Of a stretch of 64,000 nucleotides of DNA, positions 53,966 through 63,135 are shown piece after piece (position 1 is the stretch's first letter; each line of letters starts with the position of its first letter). The stretch comes from Muricoccus nepalensis (GTDB lineage Bacteria > Pseudomonadota > Alphaproteobacteria > Acetobacterales > Acetobacteraceae). Position numbers and translations under genes: made by a program. A model generated the notes under the pieces. It was not told where the DNA came from. It made no database searches and was given only the letters and a program-made list of their open reading frames with translations. The stretch is from contig NZ_RCZP01000007.1 in NCBI RefSeq assembly GCF_006438825.1, forward strand, positions 141,066 through 205,065, written 5' to 3'.

Positions 53966-54351
53966 GGCGGCCTTCGTGGCGAACTGCGCCACGGGAGAGG
54001 ACGAGGTCTGCGGTCACACTGCCCAAGCCTCGCCCAGAAAGCAGGGAACTCAACACCTCAGGGATGCACGGAGAAGCGGACCAAACCCTCTGACTTTGCA
54101 GGAGAATTTGGAGCAGGGAGAGGAACTGGGAGCAAACATTCTCTGGGCTGCGGACGCCTCAGGCACGCCTAGTTTGCTTGCCTCTATGATTACCAATATT
54201 TAACACTAAGCCGGATGGGGTCCCGTCGTCTGTCTGATGGTCGGGAGGAGCGGCCACCGCTAACCATTCGTCGTGGGCGCATCGCCATCGAAACTAGCGC
54301 TGCCCTAGAGAGACGAGCTATGAGGAGCCTTACCTAAACAAGAAGAAGCTG
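53966..54351. other. Boundary region upstream of the island cassette, 386 bases
   Basis: Noticeably more AT-rich than the preceding 50 kb. Contains a weak promoter candidate, TTGCTT (54174-54179), 17 bases, TATTTA (54197-54202), about 150 bases upstream of the cassette start. No tRNA or clear direct repeat that would mark an attachment site was found. Confidence 0.35.
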
Positions 54352-55659
54352 ATGGATTGGGGACTTCTAGGAAGTGAGCGCCTGGGCAGCACGCGACGTG
54401 TCCGGACGCTCGGCTTGGCGACAACCGTACGAGCCTTCAACGAGATGGCCGTCCCTGGCGTTGGAGGTGTTTGGTACGGAAGACAGATCCTCCTTGCTCT
54501 ACTTGGCATTCACTTGGCCGAAACGGTGCGGCGGCAGGGGCGTAGCGTCTCCAACATCACGACGGCTAATGCGGTCGAGGCACTCGCAGTCTGGTGTGCC
54601 TACAAGAGGCATGGAAAGCATCCGCGCCTGCCAGGAGTACGCAAGTTCGGCAGGCAGAGCCTTAGCCAGCATCCAACGTTCAAACTTGCAGGCACCCGAA
54701 CGTTCTACGTTAGTCAGCCGATGCGCATCAGAACGGTTGATGCGCTTGCGACGCTCGGCTTCGTCGAGGCACCTAGCCGCCGCTTCAACGTTTATAGCTG
54801 CACGGAACTTGGACAGACCCTCCTTCAGGTTGCTCGTCCGGAAGCGCGCAGGACTCTTTTGGACTGGGTGAACGGTGGCGGCTTACCCTCCAGACCCAAA
54901 GTCACCATCGACGATCTCGATCCGACGCGGCCGCTCCCGGTGAGAGTACGCGAGATCCTGCGAGAGGCGTTCATATCGGGCACCGGCCCTGACAGAATGC
55001 GCCGGCAGCGCGCACTAGACTGGGTCGAGTCGCTAGCGAGGCGAGCGAGTGGACACACTGACTGGGAGCAGCAGCCGTCGGAAATTGCCGACGGGGCGCA
55101 CTGGGCCGATATGCGTGCGGGCGCAGCTTTCACCCGGGTGGTAGCCGCAGCGGCCGGTGAAATTGAAGGCGGCTCGGTCCTCGGCCAAGTTGAGGCCCGA
55201 ATGGGAACTACAAGGAGTACAAAGCTTGATATCGCTGATGCGGCCAATGATGCCCTGCGGCCAGCTCTCAAGGAGTTGCGTCGCCGGGCAAGCGCGTTTT
55301 TAGAAGCAGGGCACGATCCGTCACCCGGACGGGCCGCGAGCAGCTTCTGCGCAGACTGCGCGCAGCAAGACGACGTCGCGCTGCTCAGCCGCTTGATTAC
55401 CCGCGATGGCCGCATCCTCCGGCTAGTCGATGGTGTCATCCTCGCTGGTGCCGCCTTCAGGGGGCAGCCCCTTGGCACGATGGGCGGCAGCGACAGGACG
55501 GTTGATCCCGATAATGACGATGGTTCCGACGAGCCGGCCAATGCGGCACCGGCGAGCGGGGTGCCCCCCCTGCCGGAAGGCATCTCCCTGCGCATCAGTA
55601 ATCTCCTTTCTTTAGCGGCCGATCTCCGTGCGGCGCCCATGACAACTGTTGGACTGTGA
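54352..55659 (+). CDS. Unrecognised 435-aa protein, first gene of the defence-like cassette
   Basis: I do not recognise a family. Start ATG 54352 is preceded by AAGAAGAAG. Residues about 124-165 (MRIRTVDALATLGFVEAPSR and CTELGQTLLQVA) look like a winged-helix, so DNA binding is possible. A CxxC occurs at Cys333/Cys336 (SFCADCAQQDD). The C-terminal 60 residues are acidic and probably disordered. No membrane segment. Third-base composition is less GC-rich than the core genes. It is one base ahead of the PLD gene and probably translated with it; a targeting or regulatory subunit is plausible but unproven. Confidence 0.75.
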   Translation: MDWGLLGSERLGSTRRVRTLGLATTVRAFNEMAVPGVGGVWYGRQILLALLGIHLAETVRRQGRSVSNITTANAVEALAVWCAYKRHGKHPRLPGVRKFGRQSLSQHPTFKLAGTRTFYVSQPMRIRTVDALATLGFVEAPSRRFNVYSCTELGQTLLQVARPEARRTLLDWVNGGGLPSRPKVTIDDLDPTRPLPVRVREILREAFISGTGPDRMRRQRALDWVESLARRASGHTDWEQQPSEIADGAHWADMRAGAAFTRVVAAAAGEIEGGSVLGQVEARMGTTRSTKLDIADAANDALRPALKELRRRASAFLEAGHDPSPGRAASSFCADCAQQDDVALLSRLITRDGRILRLVDGVILAGAAFRGQPLGTMGGSDRTVDPDNDDGSDEPANAAPASGVPPLPEGISLRISNLLSLAADLRAAPMTTVGL

Positions 55660-55660
55660 C

Positions 55661-57619
55661 GTGGTGGACACCAGCGATACATTCGGATCCGACCATCCGC
55701 CCGCACTGACGCATCTGTTCGAACCACCTGAAGACCACATCGGCTCCTTCGGATGGCTTTGCGGTTACTCCGCTGATGCGTTCTTCATGAACGACGCTGC
55801 AGAACGCTTTACTCGCCGGACCAAGCGTCGGCGCGCCGCTGATGGCGACGTGACACTCGGTCTCATCCTTGATCCCGGCAATTCTCGATTGTCCATCGTT
55901 GACGTCCCGGGCGTCCTGCACCTGCCACTGCCAGGTCGGCAATCCTTTGCTCTTATGCATGCCAAGGTCGCGCTGCTTGGCTTCCGCCACGTCAAAGATG
56001 GAGCGCGTTGGCGTCTGCGCCTTATCGTCTCCACCGGTAACTGGACGCGGGAGACGCTTGAGGAGAGCCTTGACCTTGCTTGGACGATTGAGATTGGCTC
56101 TGCCGAGCTTGAGTCGGAACAAGCAGGGCCGCGATTGGTGGACCTGAAGGCGGGGTCAACTTTCCTGGCCTCACTGCGAGAGATGATTGGTCCGTCACCC
56201 CTTGATGCAGCTTCGCGCATCACGCGCGAGGCCATGAGATGCTTTGATGCGTGGTGCTCGTCTGCGGTGGAGAAGGCGCCGAGGAGCATTGTGCCGCGGT
56301 TCATTGATAGCTGGACCCATGCGCTTCTGCCCCAGATCGTGGAGCGCGTTACACCGGGGAAACGCAACTATCTCGCGATGGGATCGGGTTTTTATGAAGG
56401 TGGAGACACCGAGAAGCTGCCCACGGTACCGGCCGCAATTGTAGAGGCGCTGAGCAGCGCCGGATTACAGACGCCGAAGGCCGACATTGACCTCTTCGTC
56501 AATCCGGGCGGATGCCAAGCGGTTGCGGGCGCCCTGAACGCTATTAAGCAGGCTGGCTGGACCGTCCGGCGGCCGGGTCACGACCCGTCCCGCAGCCTGC
56601 ACGCGAAGTTCCTCTTTGGCGCCTACTCTGACGGACGATCGCAGCGGTGCCTCCGGGCATGGGTCTATCTTGGCTCGGGCAACCTGACGCGGCCCGGACT
56701 GCGACAGCACGCGCGAGTAGGCGGTAACCTTGAGGCGGGGGTGGTGTTCGCTCCGGATAACTTGGTCTGGGACGAGCCGGCCGAAGTAGGGGCCGTGTCG
56801 GTCCAGAAGGCTCTACCAATTGCATGGGATGCGGCGACGGAGATTTCGGAGGGCAGTATGCAGGCGGGGAGTGACATGCTTGACCGGCCGCCGGCATACT
56901 TGGTCCCCCCAGTTCCCTACCTACGATGGATTAATGCCCTCGATGGGACCGGGCGGCTAGCGCCGCCGGGGAACGTCACGGCGGATTTCGCGGTGCTCGA
57001 TACATCCGGGGCCACGTGCGCGCGGGATGAAGTGGGCCTGCTCTGGTCAGGAAGTTGCCCTCTCGAGGTGACGGTCGCCTGGACCGAGGCTAACCAGCGC
57101 TGCGTCGAGCGCGTTCCTGTGATTGACGCACACGGCCGCATTTCCGCAACCGCCCTCACGCCGGTCGCGCTTGAGGAGGTCTGGTCGCTGCTGGCGGACT
57201 TCCCCCTCCCGCCGGATGATGATGCGGACGAACCAGATGAGGATGACGGCGAGCTGTCGGACGGCCGCGGCGGCTACACAAGCCGAGGGGGGAGTGCAAC
57301 CTCCGTTGGCAGTTACGCTATCCGGCGCGTCATGGAGCTCGTTGAGCAGATCGCGGCGCGCCAAACCGCATTGCATGAGGCGGACTGGACGGCTTGGTGC
57401 GTGCGGCTGGGGCAGACCCTGGAGCTAGCGAGCGACGATGCCGAGATCGCCGCGTTCAGGGCACTTGGGCTCAACCCACTGAGTCCGCTACGTGCCGCCC
57501 CGTTCCGGCCCGATTTCGCGCGCGATGGCATGACGCCGGCCGGTCAGCTGTACGAGGAGACCCTCGATCGGGTAGCCATAGCCTGGCAGGTCGACACCCT
57601 TGAGCTTCTGGAGGCCTGA
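55661..57619 (+). CDS. Tdp1-like phospholipase D superfamily protein
   Basis: 652 aa; GTG 55661 directly follows the upstream stop, though the TTG at 55649 is possible. It has two active-site half-motifs: His100-x-Lys102 (MHAKVALLGF) with Asn127 in STGNWTRE, and His314-x-Lys316 (LHAKFLF) with Asn341 in GSGNLTRPG. The Asp of classical HxK(x4)D is absent in both, and the HxK...N spacing of 25 is as in tyrosyl-DNA phosphodiesterases. Probably a nuclease or phosphodiesterase acting on DNA ends. A long acidic linker (about residues 520-550) follows. Two bases ahead of the helicase gene. Confidence 0.82.
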   Translation: MVDTSDTFGSDHPPALTHLFEPPEDHIGSFGWLCGYSADAFFMNDAAERFTRRTKRRRAADGDVTLGLILDPGNSRLSIVDVPGVLHLPLPGRQSFALMHAKVALLGFRHVKDGARWRLRLIVSTGNWTRETLEESLDLAWTIEIGSAELESEQAGPRLVDLKAGSTFLASLREMIGPSPLDAASRITREAMRCFDAWCSSAVEKAPRSIVPRFIDSWTHALLPQIVERVTPGKRNYLAMGSGFYEGGDTEKLPTVPAAIVEALSSAGLQTPKADIDLFVNPGGCQAVAGALNAIKQAGWTVRRPGHDPSRSLHAKFLFGAYSDGRSQRCLRAWVYLGSGNLTRPGLRQHARVGGNLEAGVVFAPDNLVWDEPAEVGAVSVQKALPIAWDAATEISEGSMQAGSDMLDRPPAYLVPPVPYLRWINALDGTGRLAPPGNVTADFAVLDTSGATCARDEVGLLWSGSCPLEVTVAWTEANQRCVERVPVIDAHGRISATALTPVALEEVWSLLADFPLPPDDDADEPDEDDGELSDGRGGYTSRGGSATSVGSYAIRRVMELVEQIAARQTALHEADWTAWCVRLGQTLELASDDAEIAAFRALGLNPLSPLRAAPFRPDFARDGMTPAGQLYEETLDRVAIAWQVDTLELLEA

Positions 57620-57620
57620 T

Positions 57621-60359
57621 ATGGCATTCGCAGGATGGGAGCTGGTTGCCAATCACCTCCGTGCCGTGGCTGATGCGCAAGGGCCGCACCTCAACGCAGG
57701 CCAGCGGGATAGCCTTCATGCGCTAGCGGCACGAATCCGTCAGCACGGAGTGGTGATCGCTGATGAGGTTGGCATGGGGAAGACGCGGATCGCCGTCGCA
57801 CTCGCCCGCGCCGTTACTGAAGCGGGGGGCCGCGTCGCGATCCTTATTCCCCCAACCCTTGGCTTCCAGTGGCGAGAGGAACTTCGGCACGGGGGCATTC
57901 CGGACGTTCCAAACGTCATACGCAGCTTGGGGGGATTCCTCCAGATTTGGTCGGGTGCCTTGGAGGCGCGACCCTGGTTCGATGAGCAGGTGCTCCTGCT
58001 TTCGCACGGGTTCACTAACTGGCGGCTCGGCGCCACCACACAGCGCTGGCGTTTTGAACTTCTGCCTTTGATCGCCGGCCATGCGCAGCACGCGCTGGGC
58101 GGTCATTATCCCCACGGCTTCAAGGCAATGGCCGAGCGAGCGGACCCATGGGTCCGGACTGCGGCGACATCGATCGCGCGCTACTGCGCCCGGCCGGGAC
58201 ATCCGGAGATCCGCCGGCGCTACACGGCACTCGGCGATGAGACTATATGGCCCGAGGCGAACAAAGCCGTAAATTACCAGAACGGAGGCGCACCTCGGCA
58301 GCTGCTCCAACGCGCGGTTGGGCTTGGCCTCGGCGCCTTCGACCTCGCGATTGTCGACGAGGCGCATAAAAGCCGTGGCGAGGATGCCGGGTTATCGCGC
58401 CTGCTCGATGGAACGTTGCTGGCCCAGCGCGCGGCGCGCCGCGTCTGCATGACAGCGACGCCGGTGGAGCTCAGTGCGAGCGACTGGGACCAGACTCTGG
58501 CCCGCATCCAGGTGGATCAAGCAACTAGGGCCCAGCTCCGCGCTGTCATCGAGTCCTACAGCACTGCGGCGAGGCGCGTTCGCCTTGCTTGGCGAAGCAG
58601 CGCTGAGGCGAGGGGGGCATACATTACGGCTGCAGCGGCTTTCCAAGCGGCGCTCCAACCATACGTCCTCCGGCGCGACAAGCGCCAAGACGAGGCCGTA
58701 ATCTTATTCCGGGAGGCATCGCGCGCGGACGCCTCAGCGGCACGCGAGCCGATTGGGGAAGGCAAAGCGCGCAACCCCGACGCCTACCGCTGGCAGCACG
58801 ACATTGCTGTCAGGCCTGCCCATTTGGACCTTGGCTGGCGCCGGGCGGTCTGCGCCGCTGAGGCCCTTTCCTTTGTCGTACACGGGCATGACGATCCGAC
58901 CGCGAAGCGGCTTAGGCTTACTTTCGGGAACGGGCACGGCATTACTACGCGGCTCGACGCGTCGGCTGCCAGCGCTGAGGATGCGGTTCGGCAGCCCGGT
59001 GACCCGAATGCCGAGCCTGGCCCCGACGCTGCTCCGCAACCGGGCGTCGGCATGGCGCCCGAGTCAGCACAGGCGCTTGGAGAAGCGAAACGCGCCGAGC
59101 GTGCGACTTGGTGGCAGCAGGTCATCAGTCGCGTCGTTCGCGAAGAGGGCGCGCTCTACGACCATCCTTCGATTCTAGCTGCTGTTGCCGAGATCGAGGC
59201 CTACGACGCAGAGCGTGAAAAGGTGCTCGTCTTCGGTCGGTTCACAGGACCCATGCGGGCACTTGTTGCCCTGCTGAACGCGCGGGCGATGTTGCGCGCC
59301 GTCGATGCTGGAATGCCCTGGCCACAGAGCCGCGTCGCGGCGGAGGACCTCGCGGCCGTTGCCGCTGCGCATCAGCAACTCGGACGAGTCGGGACGTTCG
59401 ATTTGGAGGTCATCAACGGCATTCTCTCTAAGCAATATGCCGAGATCGAACGGCGGCGCGAGGCGCTGCGCACGTCCTTGTTCGATCTCATTGCCCGCGG
59501 ACTGCCCACCCGGGAGCGCAACGCGCAGGCACTGGCCCGAGCGGCGCAGGACGGCAGCGATCAGGGCCGAGCAATCTTGGCCGCCGCGATCGATCAGCTC
59601 CTCGACAGCGGCAGGCGGTCTCCCGCTGAGTACATTGGAGGTTCCGGGACGAATGCGGCCCACGGTCTCTCGCCCGAGGTGGTCGCCGACGCCTTCGTCT
59701 CGCTTATTGCGGCCCTACGTGAGCGCGACGAAGGCGATGCTGATGGGGACGGAGAGCTCAATGCTGAGGAAGCGAGCAGTATCTGGGCCATCATTGCCGA
59801 GCGTCTCGAAGACGAGTACCGGACGGAGCGGGGACGGTTCGCTCGCTTGATGAACGGAGCGACGCAGCTCTCAACGCGCCGCGCCTTGCAACTCGCTTTT
59901 AACCGTCACGAGAGCAATCCGCGCGTCCTTGTCGCGCAGTCCCTCGTCGGTCGGGAGGGCCTCAACCTGCATCAGGCTTGCCGCGTTGTGATCCTGCTTC
60001 ATCCCGAGTGGAATCCGGGCGCCGTTGAGCAGCAGATCGGACGGGTTGACCGCGTTGGGAGCCGGTGGTCGCAGGTGCTGGAGGAGGTGGTCCGGATGGA
60101 TACACGTCCGCTTCCCCGCATCGAGATCCGCCCGGTAATCTTCGAAGGAACCTATGACGCGTACCATTGGCGTGTGCTGAATGAGCGCTGGGACGATCTA
60201 CGCTCACAGCTACACGGTACAGTCGTGCCCTACCGCTCTCGCGAAGGATGCACGGAACAAGAACTCGCTTTTGCCCGTGAACTCGACGGAGCTGCGCCCT
60301 GTTTTGACCCAAACTTGCTCAGGCTTGGTACTGCGGACAGGAAGGGCGTCACCTCATGA
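57621..60359 (+). CDS. SNF2-family DEAH helicase/translocase
   Basis: 912 aa from ATG 57621 with GGAGG eight bases upstream. Walker A is IADEVGMGKTRIAVAL (GMGKT 51-55), Walker B is D246-E247-A248-H249 in VDEAHKSRG, and motif III is CMTATPVEL. The C-terminal RecA-like domain has VGREGLNLHQACRVVILLHP and the arginine-finger motif QQIGRVDRVGS near residue 804-814. This matches the SNF2/RapA superfamily. It is a dsDNA translocase, likely moving along foreign DNA to guide the PLD or HNH nucleases. A long middle region between the lobes is unassigned. Confidence 0.88.
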   Translation: MAFAGWELVANHLRAVADAQGPHLNAGQRDSLHALAARIRQHGVVIADEVGMGKTRIAVALARAVTEAGGRVAILIPPTLGFQWREELRHGGIPDVPNVIRSLGGFLQIWSGALEARPWFDEQVLLLSHGFTNWRLGATTQRWRFELLPLIAGHAQHALGGHYPHGFKAMAERADPWVRTAATSIARYCARPGHPEIRRRYTALGDETIWPEANKAVNYQNGGAPRQLLQRAVGLGLGAFDLAIVDEAHKSRGEDAGLSRLLDGTLLAQRAARRVCMTATPVELSASDWDQTLARIQVDQATRAQLRAVIESYSTAARRVRLAWRSSAEARGAYITAAAAFQAALQPYVLRRDKRQDEAVILFREASRADASAAREPIGEGKARNPDAYRWQHDIAVRPAHLDLGWRRAVCAAEALSFVVHGHDDPTAKRLRLTFGNGHGITTRLDASAASAEDAVRQPGDPNAEPGPDAAPQPGVGMAPESAQALGEAKRAERATWWQQVISRVVREEGALYDHPSILAAVAEIEAYDAEREKVLVFGRFTGPMRALVALLNARAMLRAVDAGMPWPQSRVAAEDLAAVAAAHQQLGRVGTFDLEVINGILSKQYAEIERRREALRTSLFDLIARGLPTRERNAQALARAAQDGSDQGRAILAAAIDQLLDSGRRSPAEYIGGSGTNAAHGLSPEVVADAFVSLIAALRERDEGDADGDGELNAEEASSIWAIIAERLEDEYRTERGRFARLMNGATQLSTRRALQLAFNRHESNPRVLVAQSLVGREGLNLHQACRVVILLHPEWNPGAVEQQIGRVDRVGSRWSQVLEEVVRMDTRPLPRIEIRPVIFEGTYDAYHWRVLNERWDDLRSQLHGTVVPYRSREGCTEQELAFARELDGAAPCFDPNLLRLGTADRKGVTS

Positions 60360-60491
60360 ACTTCATTGGTGACGACCACAAAGGGCCAGCCGGCTAACGT
60401 CCTTCTCCCACCTAATCAAGGCACGTAGGCCTGGTCTTTTTTAAGCGGCAGCCCGGCCTGCAAATTTAGCCGAGGATAATATGCGTAGTGA
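60360..60491. other. Short gap between helicase and HNH gene
   Basis: 132 bases, AT-richer, with a T-run near 60436 but no convincing stem. It may contain a separate weak promoter for the HNH gene, because the other cassette genes are spaced by only a few bases. Confidence 0.3.
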
Positions 60492-61540
60492 GTGCCTAAC
60501 CTTGAGGACCTACGCTGCTTGATCGACTTCCTCGCCAAAGCCCCGACCCTCGACGCGAATTGGCGGGCGGTCGTCCTGTTCGGCCGCAACGTGGCTTCCT
60601 ATAAGTTCGCCCTGGCCAAGACCCTGCTCGGGTTGGCGGACCGGGCCGACGACCGGGTGCATCTGGAGGATCTCGCTACCCCCTTCGCGCGGCACCTCTG
60701 CGAGCACCTGAGGCTGGTCGACAAGCAGACCACCTCGCCCTCCAGCAAGTTCCTTGACGCTTGCCGCGCCTTTAACCGGGGCGAACTGTCTGATGACGCG
60801 CTAATTGGCACGACAGCCCGGCTAGGCTTTAACAACGTCCTCGACGCCTTCCACGTTGTCGGCAGTGGTCCAGTTCCTGTTCGCTTCTTTGAGGATGAGC
60901 GAAATGGAGGTCGGGGCGGGGGTGCAATCCGCCTTACAGACCATCTCCGGCAGCTTACGGGATCCCTGCAGGGTGGGGGGCTGTCCGATGAGGCTGAGGC
61001 GCGCTGGCGCTTGGTGGAGACAGCCTGGTACTTGGACCTTCCACGGGCAGGCATCGCGGTGCAGGCGGACGCTGCCCAGGACCTCCTCTACCTCCCAGCC
61101 AATCACCGCATCCGGCGTACGAGCCTGACCCGGGTTCGCGGTGCTCTGAACGGCTACCAGCGCGGACGCTGCTCTACTGCCGGGTGGAGGTGCCGCTGGC
61201 AGCCGCCGAAGTGGATCACTTCTTCCCGTGGATCCTAAAAGAGCGGGGCGAGATGCGGGATGCGGACAACATCTGGAACCTCGTGCTCGCGTGCCGCACC
61301 TGTAACCGGGGCGAGCGTGGGAAGTTCGCCTCTGTTCCGAAACCCTGGCTGGTTGCTCGCTTGCATGAGCGCAACAACCGGCTTGTGGACAGCCACCATC
61401 CCCTGCGGGAGACGATCATGCTTCAGACCGGTACGGACGCGGATGCGAGGGCTTCCTTCCTGCGCGCACGGCAGCAGATCGCACGCGACCACCTCATCCA
61501 CGAGTGGGAGCCGTGGGAGCAGGACTCTGACAATGCCTGA
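60492..61540 (+). pseudogene. HNH endonuclease gene interrupted by a one-base frameshift
   Basis: The frame from GTG 60492 (PNLEDLRCLIDFLAK) runs to ALNGYQRGRC at 61172, then should read FYC but a T appears missing at about 61173. The rest of the HNH domain continues in the +2 frame from 61175: VEVPLAAAEVDHFFPWILKE, then NIWNLVLACRTCNRGERGKF to stop 61540. Joined, it is about 349 aa with the HNH core EVDH...N...N and a CxxC zinc pair. A sequencing error or a real inactivating deletion would look the same. The end overlaps the next start by eight bases. Confidence 0.75.
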
Positions 61541-62504
61541 CCCACAGACTGCGCCCGCCCCCTTGTTCGACGCTGGGCGTCCCTACTTCCTCTTCAACCG
61601 TGAGGAGCGCCACCTGGCCGGCGTACTCTTCCACCTGCTCTGCCTCGGGGACAACGCCGATCGGCTTTGCTCACGGCTCTGCCCCAACTGGCCGGTGCGC
61701 AAGGAGGAGTTCGGCGTCTACCTCGAGTACTCTTACTTTCGGGACGCATGGGATGAGATCGGGCGCCGGGTGCCTGATCCGAATGCGCGAAAGCGGGAAA
61801 TCCTGCTGGTCATGCTAGCCGCCTTCGGCGGGCGGCCGGAACTTGTGGCCGCGCTCGCCCTATCGACCGGAGTGGAGGAGTTCAACCGCCGCTTCGTGCG
61901 CCACCGCCCGTCCAAGACAGACATCCAGTCTCCGGCAACGTGGCAGGTGGGGACGTTCGGCATCGAGGGGAGCGGCTTCACGCCTGAGGACTTGCTGGCG
62001 CTCTGCAAGCTTAAATGGGCGTTCCGAGCAAAGCCGGATGTTGTGGTGCAGCCCTCGCTCGGCCGCGCGATCTGCCTTGAGCTGAAGCTAGAGTCCGGCA
62101 AAGCCAGCTACCCTGCTACCGGGGCTGAGATCCGCCTTCTCCGCGAGCGGGGCCTCTACGATGAGGGCTCGGCCGAAAGACGGCTGCCGATGCGCCAGAC
62201 GAAGCTTCAGCGTCTGGCGATGGAGCACCTGTTCGGGGCGGGCAACGTCGCCTTGGTGTTCATCACACGCGACGGGCCGAGGGGCGAGGAACGGGAGCAC
62301 CTATCGTGGCGGTCCCTGATCGAGATGCTCGAAATCCCTACGGGCCTGCCGCAGTTTGCGCAGGCGGCCATCGATAGGTGCTGCCCGCTAAACAAGGAAG
62401 CGCCGCCACCCAGAGAAAAGCCGATGCGCGCCCGGCGGCGCCGAACAACCGTGGCATCCCCGCCCGCGTCGAAACCCCGTCCGCGGCTGGCGGGTACGGC
62501 TTGA
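61533..62504 (+). CDS. Unknown protein with a PD-(D/E)XK-like nuclease motif
   Basis: 323 aa from ATG 61533, with GGAGCAGGA upstream. Asp169 (KPDVVVQPS), Glu183 and Lys185 (ICLELKLES) have the spacing of the PD-(D/E)XK nuclease core. The remainder is unrecognised: the N-terminus YFLFNREERHLAGVLFHLLC, and a basic C-terminus REKPMRARRRRTTVAS. It overlaps the HNH gene, so both are translated together. Likely a restriction-type subunit of the cassette. Confidence 0.7.
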   Translation: MPDPQTAPAPLFDAGRPYFLFNREERHLAGVLFHLLCLGDNADRLCSRLCPNWPVRKEEFGVYLEYSYFRDAWDEIGRRVPDPNARKREILLVMLAAFGGRPELVAALALSTGVEEFNRRFVRHRPSKTDIQSPATWQVGTFGIEGSGFTPEDLLALCKLKWAFRAKPDVVVQPSLGRAICLELKLESGKASYPATGAEIRLLRERGLYDEGSAERRLPMRQTKLQRLAMEHLFGAGNVALVFITRDGPRGEEREHLSWRSLIEMLEIPTGLPQFAQAAIDRCCPLNKEAPPPREKPMRARRRRTTVASPPASKPRPRLAGTA

Positions 62505-62517
62505 GCGAGAGAGCCAC

Positions 62518-63111
62518 ATGATGAAGGACTCCGTCGCCTACTATGACCGCAACGCCGAGCGCTTTGCCGCGGATACTGGCGGGGTCGACATGTCGGCCCT
62601 ACACGAACGCTTTCTCCGGTATGTGCCGGCCGGCGGGCGAATCCTCGACGCGGGTTGCGGCGTCGGACGAGACGCTCGGGCCTTTACTGAGCGCGGTTTC
62701 GCGGTGGTGGGCTTCGACGCCTCGGCCGAGATGGTCCGACTGGCGCGGGAGCGTGTTGGGACCCTGGCCGAGATCCGTCACATGCGCTTCGAGGACGTGG
62801 CCTGGCGCGGAGAGTTCGATGGCATTTGGGCCTGCGCATCGCTGCTGCACCTTCCGCCCGCGGCATTCCCTGGCGTGGCGTCGCAGCTCGTTGGTGCGCT
62901 TCGGCCCGGTGGCGCCTGGTATATGTCGTTCAAGCTGGGGGTCGGGGAGCGCAGGGATGCGGGGCGGCTGTTCGTGGATCACACTGAGGCCTCGCTCCGG
63001 GCTGCTCTCTCCGGACTACAGGTGAGGCCTGTGGAACCCTGGACGACGGCCGACGTACGGCCCGGCCGGACTGACGTACAGTGGCTGAACGCGATCACGC
63101 TGAAGCTTTGA
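62518..63111 (+). CDS. Class I SAM-dependent methyltransferase
   Basis: 197 aa from ATG 62518; ATG 62521 is equivalent. SAM-binding motif I is ILDAGCGVGRDARAFTERGF, motif II VVGFDASAEMV, and the IWACASLLHLPPAAFPGVAS segment gives the methyl-acceptor region. No DNA-methylase NPPY or DPPY motif, so small-molecule methylation is likelier than DNA modification. Thirteen bases behind the nuclease-like gene; whether it belongs to the cassette is unsure. Confidence 0.88.
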   Translation: MMKDSVAYYDRNAERFAADTGGVDMSALHERFLRYVPAGGRILDAGCGVGRDARAFTERGFAVVGFDASAEMVRLARERVGTLAEIRHMRFEDVAWRGEFDGIWACASLLHLPPAAFPGVASQLVGALRPGGAWYMSFKLGVGERRDAGRLFVDHTEASLRAALSGLQVRPVEPWTTADVRPGRTDVQWLNAITLKL

Positions 63112-63117
63112 CGTCGG

Positions 63118-63132
63118 CCCACCCTGAGTGGG
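63118..63132. terminator. Hairpin between convergent genes
   Basis: CCCAC, CCTGA loop, GTGGG: a perfect 5-bp stem between the methyltransferase and the reverse-strand gene, just after the former's stop at 63111. AT-rich on the right side (TGATTATA). Confidence 0.4.
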
Positions 63133-63135
63133 TGA

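Noticed and set aside
53966..54351. tRNA gene or attachment site as the insertion point of the island.
   Set aside because: No cloverleaf-like sequence or matching direct repeat was found by eye near either island edge.
61160..61190. Programmed ribosomal frameshift in the HNH gene.
   Set aside because: No slippery heptamer or strong downstream structure is visible; a simple one-base loss explains the shift exactly.
54352..62504. DISARM as the identity of the cassette.
   Set aside because: It has a SNF2-type helicase and a PLD protein but lacks the DrmA helicase, DrmB (DUF1998) and a DNA methylase, and it carries HNH and PD-(D/E)XK-like proteins instead.
62518..63111. A DNA methyltransferase protecting the host from the cassette.
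   Set aside because: No NPPY/DPPY or PCQ-type motif; the sequence looks like a small-molecule methyltransferase.
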